From Macrostomum hystrix (taxonomy: Eukaryota; Platyhelminthes; Macrostomidae): a stretch of 64,000 bases of DNA. The notes beneath the pieces are model-generated. The model did not search any database and was not told the DNA's origin. It saw nothing but the letters and a program-made list of their open reading frames with translations. Positions 47,301 to 58,364 of this stretch are shown in pieces; position 1 is the stretch's first letter; each line of letters starts with the position of its first letter. Both the position numbers and the translations under genes were made by a program. Where the stretch lies: the NCBI GenBank assembly GCA_950097015.1, contig CATNEN010000007.1, positions 8,867,001 to 8,931,000 of the forward strand. The letters run 5' to 3'.

Positions 47301-49020
47301 TGGGAGGAGAGATAAATAAAGACGGAGGAGAGGTAGATAAAGATGGGAGGAGAGGTAGATAAAGACGCAGGAGAGGTAGATAAAGATGGGAGGAGAGATA
47401 GGTAAAGATGGGAGGAGAGGTAGATATAGATGGGAGGAGAGGTAGATAAAGATGGGAGGAGAGGTAGATAAAGATGGGAGGAGAGATAGGTAAAGATGGG
47501 AGGAGAGGTAGATAAAGATGGGAGGAGAGGTAGATAAAGACAGGGAGGAGAGGTAGAAAAAGATGGGAGGAGAGGTAGATAAAGATGGGAGGAGAGGTAG
47601 ATAAAGATGGTAGGAGAGATAGATAAAGACAGGGAGGAGAGGTAGATAAAGATGTGAGGAGAGGTAGATAAAGACAGGGAGGAGAGGTAGATAGAGACAG
47701 GGAGGAGAGGTAGATAGAGACAGGGAGGAGAGGTAGATAGAGACAGGGAGGAGAGGTAGATAGAGACAGGGAGGAAAGGTAGATAAAGACAGGGAGGAGA
47801 GGTAGATAGAGACAGGGAGGAGAGGTAGATAGAGACAGGGAGGAGAGGTAGTTAAAGACAGGGAGGAGAGGTAGATAAAGATGGTAGGAGAGACAGATAA
47901 AGATGGGAGGAGAGGTAGATAAAGGCATGGAGGAGAGGTAGATAAAGACAGGGAGGAGAGGTAGATAAAGGCATGGAGGAGAGGTAGATAAAGATGGGAG
48001 GAGAGGTAGATAAAGATGGGAGGAGAGGTAGATAAAGATGGTAGGAGAGATAGATAAAGATGGGAGGAGAGGTAGATAAAGATAGGGAGGAGAGGTAGAT
48101 AAAGATAGGGAGGAGAGGTAGATAAAGATGGGAGGAGAGGTAGATAAAGATGGGAGGAGAGGTAGATAAAGATTGGAGAAGAGATAGATAAAGGCATGGA
48201 GGAGAGGCAGATAGAGGCATGGAGGAGAGGTAGATAGAGTGAGGGAGGAGAGGTAGATAAAGGCAGTGCACAAATGGGTGCATAGCAGAGGGGTGGGGTG
48301 GCTGAAAGATATAGAAGACCGCAGCAGGCGGGTGTGCAGCGACTTCTCGCAAATGCTTGCAGCGACCAGGGCCTGCTGTATGTGGTTGATAGCGAGAACA
48401 AGCGGGTGCAGCTCTTCAGCATTGACGAGGGCTTCAAATACGTCGACAAGCTGGAGCACCCGAAGTTCACGCGCCACGTGCACGGCGTCCACGTTGGCGC
48501 CGAGTGCGCCGTCGTGGCCGACCGCGAGAGCCGGCGTCTGTTCGCCTTCAGCCGGCGCACCCGGCAGCCACTGCTGGAGGTGGCCCTCCGCGGCCAGCCC
48601 TTCGACATCGTCAGCGACCAGTTCGGCAACCTGCTGGTCAGCGTCTCGGACCGGCGCTGCGTCTGCATCTTCAACCACAGCCTGACGGCCGCGCTGTACA
48701 TTGTGCTCCTGCGCACCGACAGGACAGACGGCGCCGCCCTGGTCCGCGCTCTGCCGCTGGCTGCGGCCTCCAGCCCCGACCATGCCGACTCGGCTGCCGA
48801 TGGAGAAGGCCCCGGCGGCGGTGGCGGCAATTCTGACTCGTCCAGCGACGACGGCACGGCTCCGCTGCGCCGGCTGCTCGGCGGAGTGGCCAGGGCGGCT
48901 GGCGGTGGCAAGAAGCCGCTGATTCACGGCCTGGCCTTCAACCCGGACACCGGCCGGCTGTTCGTCGCCGACACCTTCCGGTCCGCCCTGCTCACCTTCG
49001 ACATGCCGGCCAGCGCTTGA
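44333..49020 (+). CDS. RING/NHL-repeat protein (TRIM-NHL type)
   Basis: Exons 44333-45028, 45862-46147, 46445-46799, 48363-49020; phases 0, 1, 2 close, giving 664 residues. The start ATG at 44333 follows CTGTTTAAAAG. N-terminal C3HC4 RING (CPVCQGLMERPQKLRCSHSLCQRCLRR...LLCPVCR, residues about 39-82), expected to bind E2 enzymes. Next is a Cys/His-rich B-box-like stretch (CQEPDCW...CCPACSTLRCHEHHKS) and a coiled coil (LKEAQDSLASLQKEMQ...). The GC-rich last three exons encode NHL-type propeller repeats (DDCLAVTSG..., QGLLYVVDSENKRVQLFS, GAECAVVADRESRRLFAFS, FGNLLVSVSDRRCVCIF, GLAFNPDTGRLFVADTFRSALLTF). A Gly/Ser/Asp-rich insert (SAADGEGPGGGGGNSDSSSDDG) interrupts the last blades. Exon 1 is AT-rich, unlike the others. 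Predicted ubiquitin ligase or RNA regulator. Confidence 0.86.
46180..46410. repeat. 32-bp minisatellite in RING/NHL intron 2
   Basis: About seven copies of a unit beginning GTGAGATTTTGGGATTATTG, each opening with a donor-like GGGTGAGATT. It nearly fills the 297-bp intron. Confidence 0.92.
46910..48265. repeat. 22-bp purine-rich minisatellite in RING/NHL intron 3
   Basis: About 60 copies of AGATGGGAGGAGAGGTAGAT plus AA, with variants (GACGGAGG, ACAGGGAGG, GGCATGGAGG) clustered by position. Long minus-strand frames here are artefacts. Confidence 0.95.
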
Positions 49021-49719
49021 GAACTAGAGATGGATTTCCCCAGACAAATTGAATTTATTTATTTAAATGCTTTTCCGTCTGCTCTAGAATTTTCCTATCG
49101 ATTGTCTTACTCGAGAATGTCTGCTTGCTAAATTAAATCGATTTAACAATTAAATCGATTGTTAACGCCTTAATCACCCCTCCCACCTGTGTACTCCTGA
49201 CTGGCTGATTCAGTCAAACTATTCGCAGCGTATTCAGCTATGGACACAAGTGAAATTTCAGCTTTGGGAAATCCCAAGCTGATGGTTGCCTTATTGATTT
49301 CCTAGAAAACGATGGCTCCTACTTGTCCAAACTTGCTTGTATGCCAGTAAAACACCATGCTGCCTGCCTGCTTGTTTATCTGATACCTTATTGACCTTCG
49401 TCTTTTTTTAACCGGACTTAACCCAGAACACAATGCCCCTCTAGCAAATTCCTGACAAATCATTCTTTTGGTTCTGGCGCTGAATCAGAAACATTTTCTA
49501 ATCGGTTGCACACAAAATAGATTAGAACATTTCGCCGATTCGAAAACGATCTTTCGGCTTTAACTCACGATTTTTAACACTTGGATTTTCCCGTCTAATT
49601 AAATGTGCATTTGAGATGTAATTACATTAATTTTTTTGAATTACTTGGTGCTGTTTAAAAAATATTTAATTAGTCTCGATCGTCGTTATGGGTGGGCTTT
49701 TGTTACGATATGCTGCGAC
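49021..49719. other. 3' flank of RING/NHL gene
   Basis: AT-rich with no gene recognised. Presumably the 3' UTR; a weak ATTAAA occurs near 49133. Confidence 0.4.
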
Positions 49720-52700
49720 TTCGGAATTCTCTGCTGCGATTCCACAATTCTTGCTGCGATTCCATAATTCTTGCTGCGATTCTAGAATTCTCGCTGTGAT
49801 TCTAGAATTCTTGCTGCGATTCCATAATTCTTGCTGCGATTCCATAATTCTTGCTGCGATTCCATAATTCTCGCTGAAATTCTAGAAATCTTGCTATAAT
49901 TCTAGAATTCTTGCTGCGATTCCAGAATTCTCGCTGCGATTCTAGAGTTCTCGCTGCAATTCTAGAGTTCTCGCTGCGATTCTAGAGTTCTCGCTGCGAT
50001 TCTAGAGTTCTCGCTGCAATTCTAGAGTTCTCGCTGCAATTCCAGAATTCTCGCTGCGATTCTAGAGTTCTCGCTGCGATTCTAGAATTCTTGCTGCGAT
50101 TCCATAATTCTCGTTGCGATTCTAGAGTTCTCGCTGCGATTCTAGAATTCTTGCTGCGATTCCATAATTCTTGCTGCGATTCTAGAGTTCTCACTGCGAT
50201 TCTAGAGTTCTCGCTGCAATTCCAGAATTCTCGCTGCGATTCTAGAGTTCTCGCTGCGATTCTAGAGTTCTCGCTGCAATTCCAGAGTTCTCGCTGGGAT
50301 TCTAGAGTTCTCGCTGCAATTCTAGAGTTCTCGCTGGGATTCTAGAGTTCTCGCTGCGATTCCATAATTCTTGCTGCGATTCCATAATTCTTGCTGCGAT
50401 TCAATAATTCTCGCTGAAATTCAAGAAATCTTGCTATGATTCTAGAATTCTTGCTGCGATTCCAGAATTCTCGCTGCGATTCTAGAGTTCTCGCTGCGAT
50501 TCTAGAATTCTTGCTGCGATTCCAGAATTCTCGCTGCGATTCTAGAGTTCTCGCTACAATTCTAGAGTTCTCGCTGCGATTCTAGAGTTCTCGCTGCGAT
50601 TCTAGAGTTCTCGCTGCGATTCTAGAATTCTCGCTGCGATTCTAAAGTTCTCGCTGCGATTCCAGAATTCTCGCTGCAATTCTAGAGTTCTCGCTGCGAT
50701 TCTAGAATTCCTGCTGCGATTCCATAATTCTTTCTGCGATTCCATAATTCTTGCTGCGATTCAATAATTCTCGCTGAAATTCTAGAAATCTTGCTATGAT
50801 TCTAGAATTCTTGCTGCGATTCCAGAATTCTCGCTGCGATTCTAGAGTTCTCGCTACAATTCTAGAGTTCTCGCTGCGATTCTAGAGTTCTCGCTGCGAT
50901 TCTAGAGTTCTCGCTGCAATTCCAGAATTCTCGCTGCGATTCCATAATTATTGCTGCGATTCCAGAATTCTCGCTGCGATTCTAGAGTTCTCGCTACAAT
51001 TCTAGAGTTCTCGCTGCGATTCTAGAGTTCTCGCTGGGATTCTAGAGTTCTCGCTGCAATTCTAGAATTCTCGCTGCGATTCCAGAATTCTCGCTGCGAT
51101 TCTAGAGTTCTCGCTGCGATTCTAGAATTCTTGCTGCGATTCCAGAATTCTCGCTGCGATTCTAGAGTTCTCGCTACAATTCTAGAGTTCTCGCTGCGAT
51201 TCTAGAGTTCTCGCTGCGATTCTAGAGTTCTCGCTGCGATTCTAGAATTCTCGCTGCGATTCTAAAGTTCTCGCTGCGATTCCAGAATTCTCGCTGCAAT
51301 TCTAGAGTTCTCGCTGCGATTCTAGAATTCCTGCTGCGATTCCATAATTCTTTCTGCGATTCCATAATTCTTGCTGCGATTCAATAATTCTCGCTGAAAT
51401 TCTAGAAATCTTGCTATGATTCTAGAATTCTTGCTGCGATTCCAGAATTCTCGCTGCGATTCTAGAGTTCTCGCTACAATTCTAGAGTTCTCGCTGCGAT
51501 TCTAGAGTTCTCGCTGCGATTCTAGAGTTCTCGCTGCAATTCCAGAATTCTCGCTGCGATTCCATAATTATTGCTGCGATTCCAGAATTCTCGCTGCGAT
51601 TCTAGAGTTCTCGCTACAATTCTAGAGTTCTCGCTGCGATTCTAGAGTTCTCGCTGCAATTCCAGAATTCTCGCTGCGATTCCATAATTATTGCTGCGAT
51701 TCTAGAATTCTTGCTGCGGTTCTATAATTCTTGCTGCGATTCTAGAATTCTTGCTGCGATTCTAGAAATCTCGCTATGATTCTAGAATTCTTGCTGCGAT
51801 TCCAGAATTATCGCTGCGATTCTAGAGTTCTCGCTACAATTCTAGAGTTCTCGCTGCAATTCCAGAGTTCTCGCTGGGATTCTAGAGTTCTCGCTGCGAT
51901 TCTAGATTTCTCGCTGCAATTCTAGAGTTCTCGCTGCGATTCTAGAGTTCTCGCTGCGATTCTAGAGTTCTCGCTGCGATTCTAGAGTTCTCGCTGCAAT
52001 TCCAGAGTTCTCGCTGGGATTCTAGAGTTCTCGCTGCAATTCTAGAGTTCTCGCTGCGATTCTAGATTTCTCGCTGCAATTCTAGAGTTCTCGCTGGGAT
52101 TCTAGAGTTCTCGCTGCGATTCTAGAGTTCTCGCTGCGATTCTAGAGTTCTCGCTGCAATTCTAGAGTTCTCGCTGCGATTCTAGAGTTCTCGCTGCGAT
52201 TCTAGAGTTCTCGCTGCAATTCCAGAATTCTCGCTGCGATTCTAGAGTTCTCGCTGCAATTCTAGAGTTCTCGCTGGGATTGTAGAGTTCTCGCTGCGAT
52301 TGTAGAGTTCTCGCTACAATTCTAGAGTTCTCGCTGCGATTCTAGAGTTCTCGCTGCGATTGTAGAGTTCTCGCTACAATTCTAGAGTTCTCGCTGCGAT
52401 TCTAGAGTTCTCGCTGCGATTCTAGAGTTCTCGCTGCGATTCTAGAATTCTCGCTGCGATTCTAAAGTTCTCGCTGTGATTCTAGAATTCTCGCTGCGAT
52501 TCTAGAGTTCTCGCTGCAATTCCAGAGTTCTCGCTTCGATTCTAGAGGTCTCGCTGTGATTCTAGAATTCTCGCTGCGATTCTAAAGTTCTCGCTGTGAT
52601 TCTAGAATTCTCGCTGCGATTCTAGAGTTCTCGCTGCAATTCCAGAGTTCTCGCTTCGATTCTAGAGGTCTCGCTGGGATTCTAAAGTTCTCGCTGTGAT

Positions 52701-53045
52701 TCTAGAATTCTCGCTGCGATTCTAGAGTTCTCGCTGCAATTCTAGAGTTCTCGCTGCAATTCCAGAGTTCTCGCTTCGATTCTAGAGGTCTCGCTGGGAT
52801 TCTAGAGTTCTCGCTGCAATTCTAGAGTTCTCGCTGCGATTCTAGAGTTCTCGCTGTGATTCTAGAATTCTCGCTGCGATTCTAGAGTTCTCGCTGCAAT
52901 TCTAGAGTTCTCGCTGCAATTCCAGAGTTCTCGCTTCGATTCTAGAGGTCTCGCTGGGATTCTAGAGTTCTCGCTGCAATTCTAGAGTTCTCGCTGCGAT
53001 TCTAGAGTTCTCGCTGCGATTCTAGAATTCTTGCTACGATTCTTT
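49720..53045. repeat. 20-bp satellite-like array, about 166 copies
   Basis: Unit TCTAGAGTTCTCGCTGCGAT with many variants (CCAGAATTC, CCATAATTC, GAAAT, ACAAT). Strict 20-bp period throughout. A higher-order duplication of about 575 bp with 620-bp (31-unit) spacing is visible (50461-51035 and 51081-51655). Confidence 0.97.
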
Positions 53046-53289
53046 CAATTACTTTTAATCTCTTAAGTTCTACATGTATGTAGAATGTAGAATACTACAA
53101 CCGACAGCGAATCAATCATGTTTCGTTTTCTGTCTTCTAATCTTTTATAAAAGACCGCGTTACTTGCAGACAAGTACATGTCACATTATTTTCTCATAAA
53201 TTAACATAGTTAACGAATGCTCCGCCTGCTACTGAATAAGTAATAAAGATAGGTTCTAGAGAATAATTCTCACATTCCTTCGATTTCAG

Positions 53290-55368
53290 TTCTTCGTAAA
53301 ATTCCGGATACACTCCTTCCTTCGATTCCAGATACACTTCTTCCTTCGATTCCGGATACACTTCTTCCTTCGATTCCAGCTACACTTCTTCCTTCGATTC
53401 CAAATACACTCCTTCCTTCGATTCCAGATACACTCCTTCCTTCGATTCCAGCTACACTTCTTCCTTCGATTCCAGCTACAGTTCTTCCTTCGATTCCAGA
53501 TACACTCCTTCCTTCGATTCCAGCTACACTTCTTCCTTCGATTCCAGATACAATTCTTCCTTCGATTCCAGCTACACTTCTTCATTCGATTCCAGCTACA
53601 GTTCTTCCTTCGATTCCAGCTACACTTCCTCCTTCGATTCCAGATACAATTCTTCCTTCGATTCCAGCTACACTCCTTCCTTCGATTCCAGCTACACTTC
53701 TTCCTTCGATTCCAGATACACTTCTTCCTTCGATTCCAGCTACACTTCTTCCTTCGATTCCAAATACACTCCTTCCTTCGATTCCAGATACACTCCTTCC
53801 TTCGATTCCAGCTACACTTCTTCCTTCGATTCCAGCTACAGTTCTTCCTTCGATTCCAGATACACTCCTTCCTTCGATTCCAGCTACACTTCTTCCTTCG
53901 ATTCCAGATACAATTCTTCCTTCGATTCCAGCTACACTTCTTCCTTCGATTCCAGCTACAGTTCTTCCTTCGATTCCAGCTACACTTCCTCCTTCGATTC
54001 CAGATACAATTCTTCCTTCGATTCCAGCTACAGTTCTTCCTTCGATTCCAGCTACACTCCTTCCTTCGATTCCAGCTACACTTCTTCCTTCGATTCCAGA
54101 TACACTTCTTCCTTCGATTCCAGCTACACTTCCTCCTTCGATTCCAGATACAATTCTTCCTTCGATTCCAGCTACAGTTCTTCCTTCGATTCCAGCTACA
54201 CTTCCTCCTTCGATTCCAGATACAATTCTTCCTTCGATTCCAGCTACAGTTCTTCCTTCGATTCCAGCTACACTCCTTCCTTCGATTCCAGCTACACTTC
54301 TTCCTTCGATTCCAGATACACTTCTTCCTTCGATTCCAGCTACACTTCCTTCTTCGATTCCAGCTACACTTCTTCCTTCGATTCCAGATACACTTCTTCC
54401 TTCGATTCCGGATACACTTCTTCCTTCGATTCCAGCTACACTTCTTCCTTCGATTCCAGCTACACTTCTTCCTTCGATTCCGGATACACTTCTTCCTTCG
54501 ATTCCAGCTACAGTTCTTCCTTCGATTCCAGCTACAGTTCTTCCTTCGATTCCAGCTACACTTCCTCCTTCGATTCCAGATACAATTCTTCCTTCGATTC
54601 CAGCTACAGTTCTTCCTTCGATTCCAGCTACACTCCTTCCTTCGATTCCAGCTACACTTCTTCCTTCGATTCCAGATACAGTTCTTCCTTCGATTCCAGC
54701 TACACTTCCTTCTTCGATTCCAGGTACACTTCTTCCTTCGATTCCAGATACACTTCTTCCTTCGATTCCGGATACACTTCTTCCTTCGATTCCAGCTACA
54801 CTTCTTCCTTCGATTCCAGCTACACTTCTTCCTTCGATTCCGGATACACTTCTTCCTTCGATTCCAGCTACAGTTCTTCCTTCGATTCCAGCTACACTTC
54901 CTTCTTCGATTCCAGCTACAATTCTTCCTTCGATTCCAGCTACAGTTCTTCCTTCGATTCCAGCTACACTCCTTCCTTCGATTCCAGCTACACTTCTTCC
55001 TTCGATTCCAGATACACTTCTTCCTTCGATTCCAGATACACTTCTTCCTTCGATTCCGGATACACTTCTTCCTTCGATTCCAGCTACACTTCTTCCTTCG
55101 ATTCCAGCTACACTTCTTCCTTCGATTCCGGATACACTTCTTCCTTCGATTCCAGCTACAGTTCTTCCTTCGATTCCAGCTACAGTTCTTCCTTCGATTC
55201 CAGCTACACTTCCTCCTTCGATTCCAGATACAATTCTTCCTTCGATTCCAGCTACAGTTCTTCCTTCGATTCCAGATACAGTTCTTCCTTCGATTCCAGA
55301 TACAATTCTTCCTTCGATTCCAGCTACAGTTCTTCCTTCGATTCCGCATACACTCCTTCCTTCGATTT
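53290..55368. repeat. 24-bp minisatellite, about 86 copies
   Basis: Unit TTCGATTCCAGCTACACTTC plus TTCC, varying at CTAC/ATAC/GATAC and ACTTC/AGTTC/AATTC. The minus strand is open for about 2 kb, encoding an 8-residue basic repeat (CSWNRRKK/CIWNRRKN). I regard it as non-coding because the openness follows from the 24-bp period. Confidence 0.96.
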
Positions 55369-56609
55369 CAGAGGAATTTTAGGAATTCGGACGATTTTGG
55401 AGGACGATTAAAAGTTAATTTTTGTTTTTATTAAAGTATTCGTACTCGAAGCATCTGTGATAGTTGGCTAGTATTGACCATTAAACCTGAGAACTCGAAA
55501 CAAGATTGTGTTTGAGTAGTTTTTCCAGTAAGCATTAATTTTCCAGCCGGTGATTTATGAGCTGTGGAGTATTTTTCAGCTGAATTTATGATGCCAGTCT
55601 GTTCTCTCTAGCCGTCTCGCAGCGAGTTGTAGGTGGCTGTATATCTCATTCTCATCGCCTGTCAAGTGGCGCTCCTGCCCGTGAGGTATTGTTGGCTAGC
55701 TTTTTTTAATAGAAAAACAGCCGACCCTCAGACTCAAATCTGACAATGCTTGAGTATGTAAAATTGGACTCAAGTGAGTCTGGGGTGAGCGCCTGCGATA
55801 CCGCACACACCAACCCGATTGTCTCTGACGGCTCTGACAGCCAACTCAATGGCCTGATTGACGAGGCCGGAGAGAATAGAAAGAAGCCGCCAGTCGCCTG
55901 AGCATGCGGCTCTGTGCTCCGCCAGCAGCGAGTCCTGAGTAGCTGCGTGACACCTCTCGGCTGGTGTTTGAGTGAGTTGACAGGCCGCTGCAGGGCTCTG
56001 GCGGGTGGGTGGGAAACGCTCAACAGTTTATTTTGTCGTGTTTGAGCCTGGCTTTTTCACCTGCCGCCTCTCCGCCGGTTCTCAGCGGCAATGCGAGATC
56101 AAATCAAGCGAAACTGCCGGCCAGGAATTCCGAGGGAGAGGGAGGGGGGTAGCCACCGTCTGGCTCGCTAGCTGCAATTCAACTGCTGTCAAAAGCTCTC
56201 CAAACTCTTGAGAGCTACTCAACACGGCTCAGTTATGGGCCTTGGCTGCTCAGCTCATTGCGCCCTGTCAAGCGGAGTTTTTGTCTCTGACAAAGGTGCA
56301 GCAGGGCTGGCCGCCCGTCTCACTGGGGCCGGCAGCTGGGGTGGCGGAGGGCTTAAGTTTGAGTCCAATGTTTGAGCAAGCTCTTATATTTTCGTTTGAC
56401 AGACTCGGGACACGGGGCGGAAGGCTGCGAGCCGAAAGGAGCGGCCAACGTTGCGGCGCCTTTCTTCTTTCCGCTGTTGAGTTTTTATTCTCCTGCTGCC
56501 AACAAAAGCCGACGCTTCTGCGCACCTTCAAAGGCTCGAGAGCGCGGAGTCCAGCTACTGGCGACCACAGCCGCAAAACATCCACAGCCTTCAGCCGCGA
56601 GAAAATACG
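55369..56609. other. Spacer and 5' flank of NK2 gene
   Basis: AT-rich to about 55700, then GC-rich toward the NK2 start. No conserved coding region or array recognised. Confidence 0.45.
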
Positions 56610-57450
56610 ATGTCCTCCGCCCGGCAGCAGCATTCTGTGGTCGGCGCCGCCTTCTCCGTCAAGAACCTGCTGGCTCGGAAGTCGGCTCCGCGGGACGAAC
56701 TGCGGATGTGGGAGTCGCAGGTCAACCGAGTTCAGACAGGTCAGTTGGATGAGGCGCCGGATACGGAGTCTCGAACTTCGAACAGATCTCACTACGGATT
56801 CGAACTCTTGACCTTTTTACCCGATTTGCAGATCCGTTAACACCGCCGCCACCCTCTTTGTCGCCTGAAGTCGCCGCTGCGGCGGCAGCCGCGGTCGTCG
56901 CCTCCACTGACGGCGGCCGCGGAGCCGGAGGAGTCGCCTACTGCGCCAGCGACGATGCCGACTTTGACGTCGACGAAGACTCGCCAGCCGGCAAGAAGGA
57001 TGGCGCGGATGGCCAGGCTGGAAGGAAGCGGAAGCGGCGGATTCTGTTCACCAAGCAGCAGACGCTGGAGCTGGAACGCCGTTTCCATCAGCAGCGGTAC
57101 CTGTCCGCACCGGAGCGCGAGCACCTGGCCCGCTACGTGAACCTGTCGCCGACTCAGGTAAAAATCTGGTTCCAGAATCATCGCTACAAGATGAAGCGGG
57201 CCCGCACGAACGACAGTCAGGCCGAGGCGCAGGGGGCCGCTGCGAAGCTTCAGGAACAGCCGCAGCCGCATTACCAGCTGCAGTACCAGCCGCAGTACCA
57301 GCCGCAGTACCAGCCGCAGTACCAGCATTCATATCAGCATCACCTGCAGCATCAGCTGCATCCGTTGCACCAGTTCCATCAATTGGGACACGGGCCGTCA
57401 CATCTGCCTCCGCCACCGAATTCCATCCACATTCAACAGCAACAGCAAAC

Positions 57451-57483
<33 letters not shown>

Positions 57484-57556
57484 ATCGCACTATATGATGG
57501 CCCAGCTGGGTCTCATGCCGCCCTACGCACCGTTCGTCTCCAGCAGCATGTGGTGA
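56610..57556 (+). CDS. Nkx2: NK2-class homeobox transcription factor
   Basis: Exons 56610-56739 and 56832-57556 (phase 1), 284 residues. The N-terminus has a tinman/TN-like repressor motif ([11 protein letters not shown], residues about 14-24). The homeodomain ([20 protein letters not shown] ... [16 protein letters not shown], about residues 118-178) carries Tyr54 in WFQNHRYK, diagnostic of the NK2 class. [14 protein letters not shown]-type sequence and KMKRAR are closest, from memory, to Nkx2.2/vnd. An acidic segment ([12 protein letters not shown]) precedes the homeodomain. The C-terminal third is Gln/Pro/His-rich (YQPQYQPQ repeats and a poly-Gln run), ends APFVSSSMW, and shows no clear NK2-specific domain. 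Expected nuclear DNA-binding factor recognising NK2-type AAGTG sites, for example in ventral neural or gut patterning (family knowledge). Confidence 0.92.
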
Positions 57557-58364
57557 CGCCTTTCACTCTACCCAATCTCGCTACTTTCAGTAGCATAGAT
57601 AGTAAATGTCCTTTGCAAAGCACCAGAGTTTATTAGCCGTCTAACCGGCAACAGATTTTTGAGCTTCAATTTTTTTGACATAAATTTTTGCATTGTTGAA
57701 TTCATATAGCAAACATAAATGATTCTTTTCAATCAATATTGGGGAGGCCATTTTATGATGCAGCAGCTTTGTGCCTTCCCCGTTATGACAGACCAGTTTG
57801 ACAATTCAACATATGAATACAGCTTGAATAAAGCCGGAACACCTGCGCTGACCATGACAACGGCAGCCGCCCACTCCAGCACCCGCCCACGCAAGTGATA
57901 AATTTTGGCCATAAAATGCGCATCCCCGGGCCGATGGGAAAAAGTGGAAACTGGCCCGGACTGCAGGGACTGCGAGGGGCCCTCCTCAGTGCGTCAAAAT
58001 GGGTCCGCTGCGAGTCCTGGAATTGTTCGCTTCTGTTGCTCAACTGCCGTAGTCGCTTGTGTTTTTGCCAACACTCAAACCGGCCGTCTGGTGCCGGAGT
58101 CAGCCTGAGACTGCTCAACCGCTGTGAAATGAGGCTCGCTCGGCTTCACTCGCTGCTGTGTAATATAGAATGCCTTTCTTGTATTGCTGTTTTGATTTCT
58201 TTTCACTCAAAGTGGCCATATTGCGCTTGTTGCCTGTTTTTTGTAAATACAAATGGACTTCTAGATGTAGAACTTTCTAATTGAGCTCAGCAGCTTCATA
58301 TTGGAGAGCCTTGACTGCATCTTTGGGCCTGGCCGGCTTGGCTTCGGAATAGGAGCCGTGAGAA
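57557..58364. other. 3' flank of NK2 gene
   Basis: Contains AATAAA at 57828-57833, about 270 bp after the stop, a candidate polyadenylation signal. Near 58277-58350 the minus strand encodes a non-repetitive peptide end described among the findings. Confidence 0.45.

Noticed and set aside
46441-48927. 828- and 669-residue minus-strand frames
   Set aside because: Antisense to NHL exons plus the intron 3 array of the RING/NHL gene, whose own chain has consistent phase and domains.
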